DNA of 64,000 nt from Beta vulgaris subsp. vulgaris (lineage: Eukaryota; Streptophyta; Magnoliopsida; Caryophyllales; Amaranthaceae): contig NC_079206.1 in assembly GCF_026745355.1 (NCBI RefSeq), positions 36,587,642 to 36,651,641 of the forward strand. Direction: 5' to 3'. Below the pieces are notes generated by a model that searched no databases, was not told the origin of the DNA, and was given only the letters and a program-made list of their open reading frames with translations. Shown here piece after piece: positions 31,053 to 44,000 of the stretch (position 1 is its first letter; each line of letters begins with the position of its first letter). The translations under genes and the position numbers were made by a program.

Positions 31053-32000
31053 TGATATATACTCGTACATACAAGTAGGAGCACACAAAGGGATAAAGGA
31101 ACACACTAATAAGGAACGAGCTCCTCTAGCGTGAGCAGAACAAGCTAACAAGGAACAAGATTCGTTTAGCTTGGGCGTGTGATTCTAATTTCAATGAGAT
31201 ACGGAAACACCACTCAATGAATCTAGAACTTCCTAAGATCACAATTTAACTTAGCCAAGGTTAAATAAGAAAAGGAACGAACTTCTTATAAGTTTCTAAT
31301 CCAAGAAATGCCAAAGAAAAACAAGAACAATACACACATGTATTTTTTTGGTCATAAAAACTTGCTTACTTTCGCATTTCATTCATTGGTATTTATACAA
31401 GTTATTCATGTCCATTTTGTGAATTTTGACTAAAAGAAAATATATTTAAAATTACAAAAACAAACTAACATAACTACCACCAACTATCTCCATAACTACA
31501 CTAAGTAGTACGTGGGAAATGATACTCCATTTAGCCGTTCCCATGTTCTCCTTACTGGCTGCACTTCCTCCTTGTTTGTAGCATGATTCTAGGACATTAT
31601 ACTAGTTGGCAAAATCAGTTTCAAAAACTTGAAGTACTCAGCAAGTATAAAACAAGTAGGCGCCTTAAAAATCGGAACAACTTCTCTTCATGTGGACGTG
31701 CCAAAGGGGCTGCTTGTGGGCGCCTTAAAAGTAGGAACAAACTCCTCTTTTCTTGCTGGTTAGTTGGCTTCACCACTTGCTGTTGTTGTGCGCATCTTAA
31801 GGCGAATAATTACATCCTAACGACTCCTAACGTCAGCACACACACACATGCATTTCATTATTCTAAGTAAAATAATAAAAGGAACTAACATAAGGAAAAC
31901 ATATGACTCTACCTTCGTAATGATAAACTAAATAAAGAAACGAAGAAACGAAGTAACATATAGAAATTAAACTAAGTAATATAGTTGACAAAGGACTCTT
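31053..32000 (-). mobile_element. 5' LTR of Ty3-gypsy element 2 (outer end uncertain)
   Basis: It begins next to the primer site (plus strand TGATATATACTCGTAC). It contains a TATA-like GGTATTTATAC (about 31390-31400) and a duplicated GCGCCTTAAAA(A/G)T motif (31661 and 31720). A possible TG...CA end is near 31990. From there to 32128 I recognise nothing. Confidence 0.55.
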
Positions 32001-32128
32001 CAACACTGAACACATTAGGACTTAAAGAATTTAAGACCTCACACAAAGTTATAGCCACCACAGTAATGAGCTTCAGATCTTTAGGAGGATAAGATGAGAT
32101 TTTTCTGGATGGTCCTCCATCAGTTGCC

Positions 32129-35100
32129 GTGTGATACAGTTCTCACAAAGGCTAATTTGTTAAGTTGTTAGGAGTCCTAGCTTAGATAAGACTATTCATA
32201 TCTTTTTTTAGGCGTGGCTTTGCTTGTTTAGCATAGCTAGGAGTCTATGTTATTTATCTTCTTAGTAGTTGTGTAATATATTTATGCATGTTCTATCAGT
32301 AATAAAATCAGGTGTGTGTGTTTTAATTTAATAATTCGAGTGCATTGCATTGAATATACAAATTGAGGTTTGTGTGCATCTCCTAATAGATGTTAATGAG
32401 AGATCCTCTAGTTCTCAGGCTAACAACAAAGCCTATTCAATATAAAGATTCAATCTTTATGCCCTATTTCATATAAAGATCGAATCTTTCAACAAGTACA
32501 AGTGAGATTCGGGTGTTTTGAGACTTATTATTGATTTTACTATCCAGAAACACATCATTTGCTTTATAATTCTTTATTTTCTAGTTGTTGAATGATATAG
32601 GGGTCCTATTATGTTTATGAGTCTAATTCCCTTAAATCATTTGAGTCTTGCTAGTTGTTTTTGTTTACTTAGGAGTCTTCAATTTCTATCATAGGTTGAT
32701 GTGTGATACAGTTCTCATAAAGGCTAATTTGTTAAGTTGTTAGGAGTCCTAGCTTAGATAAGACTATTCATATCTTTGTTTAGGCGTGGCTTTGCTTGTT
32801 TAGCATAGCTAGGAGTCTATGTTATTTATCTTCTTAGTAGTTGTGTAATATATTTATGCACGTTCTATCAGTAATAAAATCAGGTGTGTGGGTGTGTTTT
32901 TATTTAATAATTCAAGTGCATTGCATTGATATACAAATTGAGGTTTGTGTGCATCTCCTAATAGATATTAATGAGAGACCCTCTAGTTCTCTAGCTAACA
33001 ACAACGCCTATTCAATATAAAGATTCAATCATTATCGCCTATTTTACATAAAGATTGAATCTTTCAACAAGTATAAGTGAGATTTGGGTGTTTTGAGACT
33101 TGTTATTGATTTACTATCCACAAACAAATCATTTGCTTTATTATTCTTTTTTTAGTTGTTGAATGATATAGGGGTCCTATTATGTTTATGAGTCTAATTC
33201 CCTTAAATCATTTGAGTCTTGCTAGTTGTTTTGGTTTACTTTGGAGTCTTCAATTTGTATCATAGGTTGATGTGTGATACAATTCTCATAAAGGCTAATT
33301 TGTTACGTTGTTAGGAGTCTACCTTAGATAAGACTATTCATATCTTTGTTTAGGCGTGGCTTTGCTTGTTTAGCATAGCTAGGAGTCTATGTTATTTATC
33401 TTCTTAGTAGTTGTGTAATATATATATGCCCGTTCTATCAGTAATAAAATTAGGTGTGTGTGTATTTTAATTTAATAATTCGAGTACATTGCATTGAATA
33501 TACAAATTAAGGTTTGTGTGCATCTCCTAATAGATTTTAATGAGAGATCCTCTAGTTCTCGAGCTAACATATAAGCCTATTCAATATATAGATTCAATCT
33601 TTATGCGTAATTTCTTATAAAGATCGAATCTTTCATCAAGTACAAGTGAGATTCAGGTGTTTTGAGACTTGTTATTGATTTTAATATCCACTAAAACATA
33701 TTTTTTTGCTTTAGAATTCTTTGTTTTTATTTGTTGAATGATATAGGGATTCTATTATCTTTATGAGTATAATTCCCTTAAATCAACTGTGTGTGTGTTT
33801 TAATTTAACAATTCGAGTGCATTGCATTGAATTTACAAATTGAGGTTTTTGTGGATCCTAATAGAGGTTTATGAACGATCCTCTAGTTCTCGAGCTAACA
33901 AAAAGTCTATTCAATATAAAGATTCAGCCTTTATGCCCTATTTCATAAAAAGATCGACTCTTTCAACAAGTACAAGTGAGATTCGGGTGTTTTGAGACTT
34001 GTTATTGATTTTACTATCCACAAGCACATCATTTGCTTTATAATTATTTTTTTTAGTTGTTGAATGATATAGGGGTCCTATTATGTTTATGAGTCTAATT
34101 CCCTTAAATCATTTTAGTCTTGCTAGGTGTTTTGGTTTACCTTGGAGTCTTCAATTTCTATCACAGGTTGATGTGTGATACCGTTCTCATAAAGTCTAAT
34201 TTGTTAAGTTGTTAAGAGTCCTACCTTTGATGAGACTATTCACATCTTTGTTTAGGCGTGGCTTTGCTTGTTTAGCATAGCAAGGAGTCTATGTTACTTA
34301 TCTTCTTACTAGTTGTGTAATATATTTATGCACGTTCTAGGAGTAACAAAATCAGGTGTGTGTGTGTGTGTTTTAATTTTAATAATTTGTGTGCATTGCA
34401 TTGAATATACAAATCCAGGTTTGTGTGCATCTCCTAATAGATGTTAATGAGAGATCCTCTAGTTCTCGAGCTAACAGCAAAGCCAATTCAATTCAAAGAT
34501 TCAATCTTTGTGCCGTATTTCATATAAAGATCGAATCTTTCAACAAGTACAAGTGAGATTCCGGTGTTTTGAGACTTGTTATTGATTTTACTATCCATAA
34601 ACACATCGTTTGCTTTATATTTCCTTTTTTTAATTGTTTAATGATATAGGGGTTCTATTATGTTTATGAGACTAATTCCCTTAAATCATTTGAGTCTTGC
34701 TAGTTGTTTTAGTTTACTGTGGAGTCTTCAATTTGTTAAGTAGTTAGGAGTCCTACCTTAGATAAGACTATTCAAATCTTTGTTTAGACGTAGCTTTGCT
34801 TGTTTTGCATAGCAAGGAGTCTATGTTATATATCTTCTTAGTAGTTGTGTATTATATTTATGCATGTTATATCAGTAACAAAATCAGGTGTGTGTGTATT
34901 TTAGTTTAATAATTCGAGTGCATTGCATGGAATATACAAATTGAGGTCTGTGTGCATCTCCTAATAAATGTTAATAAAGATCCTCTTGTTCTCGAGCTAA
35001 CAACAAAGCCTATTCACTATAAATATTGAATACGTATGCCCTATTTAATATAAAGATCGAATCTTTCAACAAGTACAAGTGAAATTTGGGTGTTTTGAGA

Positions 35101-36747
35101 CTTATCATTTATTTTACTATCCGAAAACACATCATTTGCTTTATAATTCTTTTTTTTTCGTTGTTGAATGATATAGGGGTCCTATTATGTTTATTTGTCT
35201 ACTTCCCTTAAATCACTTGAGTCTTGCTAGTTGTTTTGGTTTACTTTGGAGTCTTCAATTTCTATCATAGGTTGATGTGTGATACACTTATCATAAAGGC
35301 TAATTTGTTATGTTGTGAGGAGTTCTATCTTAGATAAGACTATTCATATCTTTGTTTATGCGTAGCTTTGCTTGTTTAGCATAGCAAGGAGTCTATGTTA
35401 TATATCTTCTTAGTAGTTGTGTAATATATTTATGCATGTTCTATCAGTAGTAAAATCAGGTGTGTGTATTTTAATTTAATAATTTGAGTGCATTGCATTG
35501 AATATACAAATTGAGGTTTGTGTGCATCTCCTAATAAATGTTAATGAAAGATCCTCTAGTTCTCGAGCTAACAACAAAGCCTATTCAATATAAAGATTCC
35601 ATCTGTATGCCCTATTTCATATAAAGATAGAATTTTTCAACAAGTACAAGTGAAATTCGGGTGTTTTGAGACTTATTATTGCTTTTACTATCCGAAAACA
35701 CATCATTTGCTTTATAATTCTTTTTTTAGTTGTTGAATGATATAGGGGTCCTAATATGTTTATGAGTCTAATTCCCTTAAATCAGTTGAGTCTTGCTAGT
35801 TGTTTTGGTTTACTTTGGACTATTCAGTTTCTATCATAGGTTGATGTGTGATACACTTATCATAAAGGCTAATTTGTTAAGTTGTTAAGAGTCCTAGCTT
35901 AGATAAGACTATTCATATCTTTGTTTAGGCATGCCTTTGCTTGTTTAGCATAGCTAGGAGTCTATGTTATTTAACTTCTTACTAGTTGCAGAATATATTT
36001 ATGCACATTCTATCAGTAATTAAATCAGGTGTGTGTGTGTTTTAAATTAATAATTTGAGTGCATTGCATTGAATATACAAATTGAGGTTTGTGTGCATCT
36101 CTTAATAGATGTTAATGATAGATCCTCCTGTTCTCGAGCTAACAAAAAAGCCTATTCAATATAAAGATTCAATGTGTATCCCCTATTTCATATAAAGATC
36201 GAATCTTTCAACAAGTACAAGTGAGATTCCGGTGTTTTGAGACTTGTTATTGATTTTACTATCCATAAACACATCATTTGCATTATAATTCTTTTTTTAG
36301 TTGTTGAATGATATAGGGGTCCTAATATGTTTATGAGTCTAATTCCCTTAAATTAGTTGAGTCTTGCTAGTTGTTTTGGTTTACTTTGGACTCTTCAGTT
36401 TCTATCATAGGTTGATGTGTGATACACTTATCATAAAGGCTAATTTGTTAAGTTGTTAAGAGTCCTAGCTTAGATAAGACTATTCATATCTTTGTTTAGG
36501 CATGCCTTTGCTTGTTTAGCATAGCTAGGAGTCTATGTTATTTATCTTCTTAGTAGTTGTGTAATATATTTATGCACGTTCTATATGTTATAAAATCAGG
36601 TGTGTGTGTGTTTCAATTTAATAGTTTGAGTGCATTGCATTGAATATACAAATTGAGGTTTGTGTGCATCTCTTAATAGATGTTAATGAGAGATCCTCCA
36701 GTTCTCGAGCTAACAAAAAAGCCTATTCAATATATAGATTCAATGTG
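32129..36747 (+). repeat. Satellite array, long form (~571-bp monomer), left block
   Basis: The landmark GTGTGATAC recurs at 32129, 32701, 33272, 34173, 35277, 35848 and 36416. The basic spacing is 568-572. The 901-bp interval (33272-34173) contains an extra short-form unit (~330 bp, starting near 33787). The unit near 34725 has lost about 50 bp around the landmark. All copies are head-to-tail. No coding content. Confidence 0.95.
32435..32490. repeat. Conserved double dyad in each satellite monomer (example copy)
   Basis: Each monomer carries AAAGATTCAATCTTT and, starting 31 bases later, AAAGATCGAATCTTT. Each is AAAGAT-N3-ATCTTT, and the two together form a 17-bp imperfect stem around a 12-base loop (GCCCTATTTCAT). 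It is retained in nearly every copy of both monomer forms (for example near 42215, 50415, 57255 and 60525). Confidence 0.85.
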
Positions 36748-36759
36748 CACTAGTGCATA

Positions 36760-37150
36760 ATTGGCCTAAGGTAACACCATAAAAGTGTTACTTAAAGGCC
36801 CAAAAGTGTTGCTTTAGACAATAGGTAACACTTTTATAAGTGAAACATCTGCCCATGCTACTTATTCTCAAAGCTAACACTTTTCAATGCTAATGTATCA
36901 GTTTTTTACGTGTTACTCAAAGTTCTCTAATGTAACACTTTTTCAAAACTAATTTAGCATATTTGTAGTGATACTTATAATTTTTTATGTATCACTTTTT
37001 CCTCTTTAGTATCATTTGCTACATCATTTCTTGAACTATAGTAACACTTTATTATATATTGTGTATCATTCTAAGTTAGCATATGTAACACTCTTATAGA
37101 TATTGGGCAACACTTTTTTTTTATTAGCTAGCTTTATTGTAACACTTCTG
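36760..37150. repeat. CACTA left subterminal repeats (GTAACACTT)
   Basis: More than ten copies or variants of GTAACACTTTT and its inverse AAAGTGTTAC. The matching right-end cluster is at 40800-41075 in opposite orientation. Confidence 0.85.
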
Positions 37151-37394
37151 TTTCACATCACGTGCCTTGTATATTTATAATGACACTAAAATTTACAAAA
37201 GCAAAAAACTGAAGTAAAATAGAATGATCATATTATTGATATTCAATTGTCATTGTAATAAATGAGTCAAAAGTGTAACTGAAAACACACTATTGTGTTC
37301 AAAACAAAAATAGTTGATCCGAAAATACAATAATAGAATATATCTCTCCCTAAATAAATGTGATCTCTAAAAGAACATCTTTTGTTTCTTCATC

Positions 37395-37469
37395 TTACAC
37401 CGTCCTATCCATGCATGTTTCCCGAAAAATCATCAGTCCTTGCTTCTTAAATCCATTATCTTCATCATT
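37395..37469 (-). pseudogene. Possible last exon of a gene carried by the CACTA element
   Basis: A good minus-strand acceptor (TTCTTACTACAG, ending at 37470) is followed by an open stretch reading NDEDNGFKKQGLMIFRETCM and a stop at 37395. The composition is unlike the AT-rich surroundings. Family not recognised. Confidence 0.35.
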
Positions 37470-37795
37470 CTGTAGTAAGAATAAGGTAAAATAAGTAAAT
37501 AATAATAGGATAAAAGTATCTTTAGAATTCCCATCAGATAACATAATATGCACACAATTTATTAAAATTCTCTTAAAGTATTGCATATTGAGTACAAAAC
37601 GAGTAGTATATTGTTTTGGTCACCTCTCCTTGCCCTTTTTAGTACTCCTATTTTACTCTTAAAGTATCATAGTACTGCTAACAAGGTTTAAACTTTAAAG
37701 CACTAAAGGGGGCGTGCACAACACAGCTAAATTCTTAATCACGCTAATTTCAACAGTTATGATCAACAATTGTCATGAATTAAATAAATACCTTC

Positions 37796-38059
37796 TTAGA
37801 GCGCGCGAGACCTTATGTTTACAGTTTTTGTCCTTAACTCCATGTCATTCTCGTCGCTCAATGGGTTCTCTTCACTAGGTGTGTACTCGTCAGTACATTC
37901 AACCACCTTCTTAGATTGCTTTTTACTTTTCTTTGACTGAAATAATTCATAAGCCATTGTACTAAACTACTAATATTCCCATTTCCTTCATTTTCATTTT
38001 ATTTTGTGCGATCCTCATTTCCCTTGCCTTTTCATAACCTGCCATAATAATCTTACTTC
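37796..38059 (-). pseudogene. Gene-like exon(s) with a Lys-rich and acidic stretch
   Basis: A T-rich tract and acceptor (TTTTATTGTAG) precede a minus-strand segment. An ATG at 38045 gives GYEKAREMRIAQNKMKMKEM, closed by a TAG after 27 residues. A second frame from 37957 gives 53 residues: MAYELFQSKKSKKQSKKVVE followed by an acidic CTDEYTPSEENPLSDEND. The YEKxRxxRIxxNKxxMxxxGI pattern resembles the start of several uncharacterised plant nuclear proteins. The two frames are probably one damaged reading frame. It could be a captured host gene or an accessory CACTA protein. Confidence 0.4.
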
Positions 38060-38965
38060 CTACAATAAAAAAAAAGTTGAAATCAATTCAATCACAGGCT
38101 AAAAACTTGTGTTCAAACTTATAATATACGATGCAAAAAAAAAAAAAAATCAAAAAGTTAAAAAGAATCATTGCTAAGTAGGTAGGTTGAAATTCAATAT
38201 TTGTTATCATAATCACTTAGTAGGTTGAAATTAAATATTTGATATCATAGTCACTTAGCAGGTTTTCCATTAGATAAGAATCATATTACTATATGAAATT
38301 GTGGGAAGAGGAGCTGCTTCTTGGAAAAGGTGTTGTCCACTTACGTTTCTGTTTCAATAGGAATCAGTTAAATCATTGGATGAAATTTGTTTGCTTGGTT
38401 TCAGTGTATTATCATATTGATAAAAGATAGGTGTTTGTATTATAAGTAGAAAATGGAATCAAAATTTAAGTTAAAGGAGGGTAAGTAATAAATCAGATTG
38501 GTTAAGTTAAGGAGAACGAGAAGGAATACTGTCAATATGCAAAAAAAGGTGCATGTAAAACCAATCATATAATCATTTATCAGTTTCTTTTTACCAAGGT
38601 ATCCTATGGTATTATACTGTACTTCTATACTATTCTGCTAAAACAATTGAGTACAGTATAGTACAGACTTGTATGTTCCTTAACTATTCACACTATTAGA
38701 AGCATTCACATTATGCTAAACCAATTGGGTACAGAATAGTGCTTAGATTCAGAAGAGCACAAACAAAAGCACCCACTTTATATTGATATTGATACTATTA
38801 GAGCTGAGATAGAGCATTTCATTTAGAATATGTTCACCTTTTTTTTTTCTTTTTTGCTCCTTGATTCACCCTTTGTCTCTCTGTCGCGTCCCAAATTTTT
38901 TAAAAAACAGCAAAGAAGATAAGTAAGGTTAACCTTCTTCCACACGACAAACTATTATAGTAAAA

Positions 38966-39100
38966 AATTGGTCCAAGTACTCATTTTGTCACCTTTACAA
39001 TATGCAAAGTCAAACATATTCACATGAAAATTGATCCAAGTACTCATTTTGTCAGCTTTACAATATGCAAAGTCAAACATATTCACATGGAAATTTAAAA
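38966..39100. repeat. ~67-bp tandem duplication
   Basis: AAATTGGTCCAAGTACTC...ATTCACATGA is followed immediately by a near-identical copy beginning AAATTGATCCAAGTACTC. It lies inside the CACTA element. Confidence 0.9.
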
Positions 39101-39195
39101 CAATAATCTATAATCCTTCCATGGCTTATAAGGAACAAAAATAGACACACAAAAAAGATCGATAAAAGAAGAGTTAAAATTAGCTCTTTTTTCTG

Positions 39196-39554
39196 GTCAA
39201 AAACCACCTTATAAAACATGAAATTTGTGAGAAACAAAACCACCTTATAAAATTTTTTGTTGCGAAAACAAACCTTAATTTTTTTTTTCGAGAAAAAACC
39301 TTATGCAATATTCCGATCATTATCCCAAGGTTCTAGCATTGACGATGTCATGAATTTTGTTGGGTTTAAATCGTCACGTGCCTTGAACATGACATAGTGA
39401 ATGCCGGAACCTTGGGTTAATGTTCGAAATTTGGCATAAGGTTTGTTCTCGCAAAAAAAAAAAAAAAAAAATTATGGTTTGTTTTCGCAAAAAAAAAAGA
39501 ATTATATAAGATGGTTTCTCACAAATTTCTTGTTTTTATAAGGTGGTTTTTGAC
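39196..39554. mobile_element. Foldback MITE, 359 bp, nested in the CACTA element
   Basis: The left arm begins GTCAAAAACCACCTTATAAA and the complement of the right arm begins with the same 20 bases. The inverted match continues for most of the length (AACCTTATGC, CCCAAGGTTC). A/T homopolymers of 18 or more sit in the right arm. No target duplication was clear, so the superfamily is uncertain. Confidence 0.7.
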
Positions 39555-40379
39555 AAATAAAAAACACTTAAAATTATAACAGAGAAGAGAAAATTTTGTC
39601 ATTTTAAATCTCATGGAGTTTATTTGGAATCTCTACATTAAACAAATGAAAATGTATTCCTTCCTAATAGTATAATGTTATAATTATCCAAGCAATAAGA
39701 AGCATAAAGACCAACTTGCACAGATGAACAAGACTTCCTACCTTTGCTGCTACTTGTGAAAATATAGGCTTGAGTATAATAATCATCAATTATTATCTGC
39801 CCTTTAATATAAAATAGCGATAAACTGACTTATTAATCATTTATATAATCTTGGTCATTATATCAGTTTGCTACATGTTTAATGAAAATCAATGAAACAA
39901 ACAGAAACTTTGCCAATATTTTGCCTATAATCAGCTACATGTTTTATTCCTCTCAAAAAAATCACCTACATCTTTCATGAAAATCAAACATTTGCTACGT
40001 ACAAATCAAAAGAACAAATGCATATTCTGCCATAAGAAACAAACATACTTAAGATGTAATCATGCACATGCATGCCATTGAAATGGCCTTTGTAATCAAC
40101 CCAATTAACGATTAAGAGAAACATAAATTAAAGATTTTTTTTGAGGGTACATAAATTAAAGATTACAGTGAATAAGGGTTTCAGACTTATTGGTCAACAC
40201 AATTTGCAACTTAGTTTTATCATAAACCAAAGCCGCAGACAAAATCAATATAAGGATCAAAAATCAAATCAATGAATCATATCAAACAAATTGAGAACTT
40301 ATTACCAAAATGAAAAATTCAACATGATCAATTCTCAAAGAAAACCAACATTTTTGGACAATTAGAATCAAAACTAACC

Positions 40380-40565
40380 AAGTAAATTCTCTATCCGCCT
40401 GGAACTAGTATCAAGATTAAACGCCGACGGACGGAAATTAACACGATGGTGGAGGAATTGGGCTAGAACGAAATAGGAGCGAAGTAAGCAGCGGTAGGGT
40501 GGGAGCCTGATTGAATGAAATAAGGATTGCCGAGTGGTGGTGAAACCTAGAAGTAGCTGTATGCT
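40380..40565 (-). other. GC-richer exon-like island in the CACTA element
   Basis: On the minus strand this reads as a moderately GC-rich, transcript-like segment (CTAGGTTTCACCACCACTCG, CCTCCACCATCGTG) ending near a GATACTAG-rich border. It could be the first, perhaps 5' UTR, exon of the gene whose later exons are suggested at 38059 and 37469. No start codon could be fixed. Confidence 0.3.
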
Positions 40566-41092
40566 AATTGGAATTGAAAAATAAAGTATTTGGCCTTACT
40601 TTTGAGTTTTGAGTTTTGTCTTCGGCGACTGATTCAGCACCAACCAAAATATTTGGATCAACACTCAATAATTAAGATGACTTCGTTTTTTAGGGAAGAT
40701 GAGTTTGTTAAGTAAATTGCTTCAATAAGGAATAATAGTTAAGAAAATCATATTGTTATATTGAAAATTTAACTGATACTCTGAAAAAATTACTTATTCA
40801 AAAGTGTTACCTCAAAATGTTACAAATATATATGTGTTACCTAAACGTGTTACTTTTAAATGTTATAAATATGAAAGTGTTACATAAGAGTGTTACCTAT
40901 CTGAAAGTGTTACATTAAAATGTTACTCAATTAAAAAAGTGTTACATCATAATGTTAATTAAAAAAAAAGTGTTACATTAAGTGTTACATATTGATTAAG
41001 TGTTACCAAGGTGTTACATACATATTAGAGTAACTTGAATTTTGAATTGTGTTACCTCATACATGTTACATTAGACCAATTATGCACTAGTG

Positions 41093-44000
41093 GTGTATCC
41101 CCTATTTCATATAAAGATCGAATCTTTCAACAAGTACAAGTGAGATTCCGGTGTTTTGAGACTTGTTATTGATTTTACTATCCATAAAACATCATTTGCT
41201 TTATAATTCTTTTTTTAATTGTTTAATGATATAGGGGTTCTATTATGTTTATGAGTCTAATTTCCTTAAATCATTTAGGTCATGCTAGTTGTTTTCGTTT
41301 ACTTTGGAGTCTTCAATTTCTATGATAGGTTGATGTGTGATACAGTTTCATAAAGGCTAATTTGTTTAGTTGTTAGGAGTCCTACCTTAGATAAGACTAT
41401 TCATGTCTTTGTTTAGGCGTAGGTTTGATTGTTTAGCATAGCAAGGAGTCTATGTTATATATCTTCTTAGTAGTTGTGTAACATATTTATGCATGTTCTA
41501 TCAATAATAAAATCAGGTGTGTGTGTGTTTTAATTAAATTCGAGTGCATTGCATTGAATATACAAATTGAGGTTTTTGATCGTAATAGAGGTTAATGAAA
41601 GATCTCTAGTTCTCGAGCTAACAACAAAGCTATTCAATATAAAGATTCATCTTTATGCCCTATTTATATAAAGATCGAATCTTTCAACAAGTACAAGTGA
41701 GATTCGGGTGTTTTGAGACTTGTTATTGATTTTACTATCCACAACACATCATTTGCTTTATAATTCTTTTTTTAGTTGTTGAATGATATAGGGGTCCTAT
41801 TATGTTTTGAGTCTAATTCCCTTAAATCATTTGAGTCTTGCTAGTTGTTTTTGTTTACTTGAGTCTTCAATTTCTATCATAGGTTGATGTGTGATAAAGT
41901 TCTCATAAAGGCTAATTTGTTAAGTTGTTAGGAGTCCTAGCTTAGATAAGACTATTCATATCTTTGTTTAGGCGTGGCTTTGCTTGTTTAGCATAGCTAG
42001 GAGTCTATGTTATTTATCTTCTTAGTAGTTGTGTAATATATTTATGCACGTTCTATCAGTAATAAAATCAGGTGTGTTGTGTTTAATTTAATAATTCGAG
42101 TGCATTGCATTGAATATACAAATTGAGGTTTGTGTGCATCTCCTAATAGATGTTAATGAGAGATCCTCTAGTTCTCGAGCTAACAAAAAGCCTATTCAAT
42201 ATAAAGATTCAATCTTTATCCCTATTTCATATAAGATCGAATCTTTCAACAAGTACAAGTGAGATTCGGTGTTTTGAGACTTGTTATTGATTTTACTATC
42301 CACAAACACATCATTTGCTTTATAATTCTTTTTTTTAGTTGTTGTATTATATAGGGGTCCTATTATGTTTAGGAGTCTAATTCCCTTAAATCATTTGAGT
42401 CTTGCTAGTTGTTTTTGTTTACTTAGGAGTCTTCAATTTCTATCATAGGTTGATGTGTGATACAGTTCTCATAAAGGCTAATTTGTTAAGTTGTTAGGAG
42501 TCCTAGCTTAGATAAGACTATTCATTCTTTGTTTAGGCGTGGTTTGCTTGTTTAGCATAGCTAGGAGTCTATGTTATTTATCTTCTTAGTAGTTGTGTAA
42601 TATTTATGCACGTTCTATCAGTAATAAAATCAGGTGTGTGTGTTTTAATTTAATAATTCGAGTGCATTACATTGAATACAAATTGAGGTTTTTGTGATCT
42701 CTAATAGAGGTTAATGAAGATCTCTAGTTCTCGAGCTAACAACAAAGCTATTCAATATAAAGATTCAATCTTTATGCCCTATTTCATATAAAGATCGAAT
42801 CTTTCAACAAGTACAAGTGAGATTCGGGTGTTTTGAGACTTGTTATTGATTTTACTATCCACAAACACATCATTTGCTTTATAATTCTTTTTTTTAGTTG
42901 TTGAATGATATAGGGGTCCTATTATGTTTATGAGTCTAATTCCCTTAAATCATTTGAGTCTTGCTAGTTGTTTTTGTTTACTTAGGAGTCTTCAATTTCT
43001 ATCATAGGTTGATGTGTGATACAGTTCTCATAAAGGCTAATTTGTTAAGTTGTTAGGAGTCCTAGCTTATATAAGATATTCATATCTTTGTTTAGGGTGG
43101 CTTTGCTTGTTTAGCATAGCTAGGAGTCTATGTTATTTATCTTCTTAGTAGTTGTGTAATATATTTATGCACGTTCTATCAGTAATAAAATCAGGTGTGT
43201 GTGTGTTTAATTTATAATATGAGTGCATTGCATTGAATATACAAATTGAGGTTTGTGTGCATCTCCTAATAGATGTTAATGAGAGATCCTCTAGTTCTCG
43301 AGCTAACAAAAAAGCCTATTCAATATAAAGATTCAATCTTTATGCCCTATTTCATATAAAGATCGAATCTTTCAACAAGTACAAGTGAGATTCGGTGTTT
43401 TGAGACTTGTTATTGATTTTACTATCCAAAACACATCATTTGCTTTATAATTCTTTTTTTATTGTTGTTCAATGATATAGGGGTCCTATTATGTTTGAGT
43501 CTAATTCCTTAAATCATTTGAGTCTTGCTAGTTGTTTTGTTTACTTAGGAGTCTTCAATTTCTATCATAGGTTGATGTGTGATACAGTTCTCATAAAGGC
43601 TAATTTGTTAAGTTGTTAGGAGTCCTAGCTTATATAAGCTATTCATATCTTTGTTTAGGCGTGGTTTTGCTTGTTTAGCTAGCTAGGAGTCTAGTTATTA
43701 TCTTCTTAGTAGTTGTGTAATATATTTATGCACGTTCTATCAGTAATAAAATCAGGTGTGTGTGTGTTTTTAAAATAATTCGAGTGCATTGCATTGAATA
43801 TACAAATTGAGGTTTGTGTGCATCTCCTAATAGAGGTTAATGAAAGATCCTCTAGTTCTCGAGCTAACAACAAAGCTATTCAATATAAAGATTCAATCTT
43901 TATGCCCTATTTCATATAAAGATCGAATCTTTCAACAAGTAAAGTGAGATTCGGGTGTTTTGAGACTTGTTATTGATTTTACTATCCACAAACACATCAT

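Larger units (their letters stand above)
27052..32000 (-). mobile_element. Ty3-gypsy element 2, 3'-truncated
   Basis: Same family and orientation as element 1: LTR (31053 rightward), primer site, gag, protease, RT, RNase H, integrase on the minus strand. It is better preserved; RT/RNase H is open for 259 codons with intact YFDD. It is truncated in the integrase at 27052, close to the region where element 1 also ends. The LTR outer end lies somewhere before the satellite at 32129. Confidence 0.82.
36748..41092. mobile_element. Complete CACTA element, 4345 bp, inserted in the satellite
   Basis: It begins CACTAGTGCATAATTGGCC. The complement of the right end begins CACTAGTGCATAATTGGTC. GTG is duplicated (36745-36747 and 41093-41095) and the flanking satellite monomer is continuous across it (CAATGTG | GTGTATCCCC). 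Subterminal GTGTTAC/GTAACAC motifs crowd both ends (36780-37150 and 40800-41075). No TNP2 transposase is present, so it is probably non-autonomous. It carries gene-like exons on the minus strand and a foldback MITE. Confidence 0.93.
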
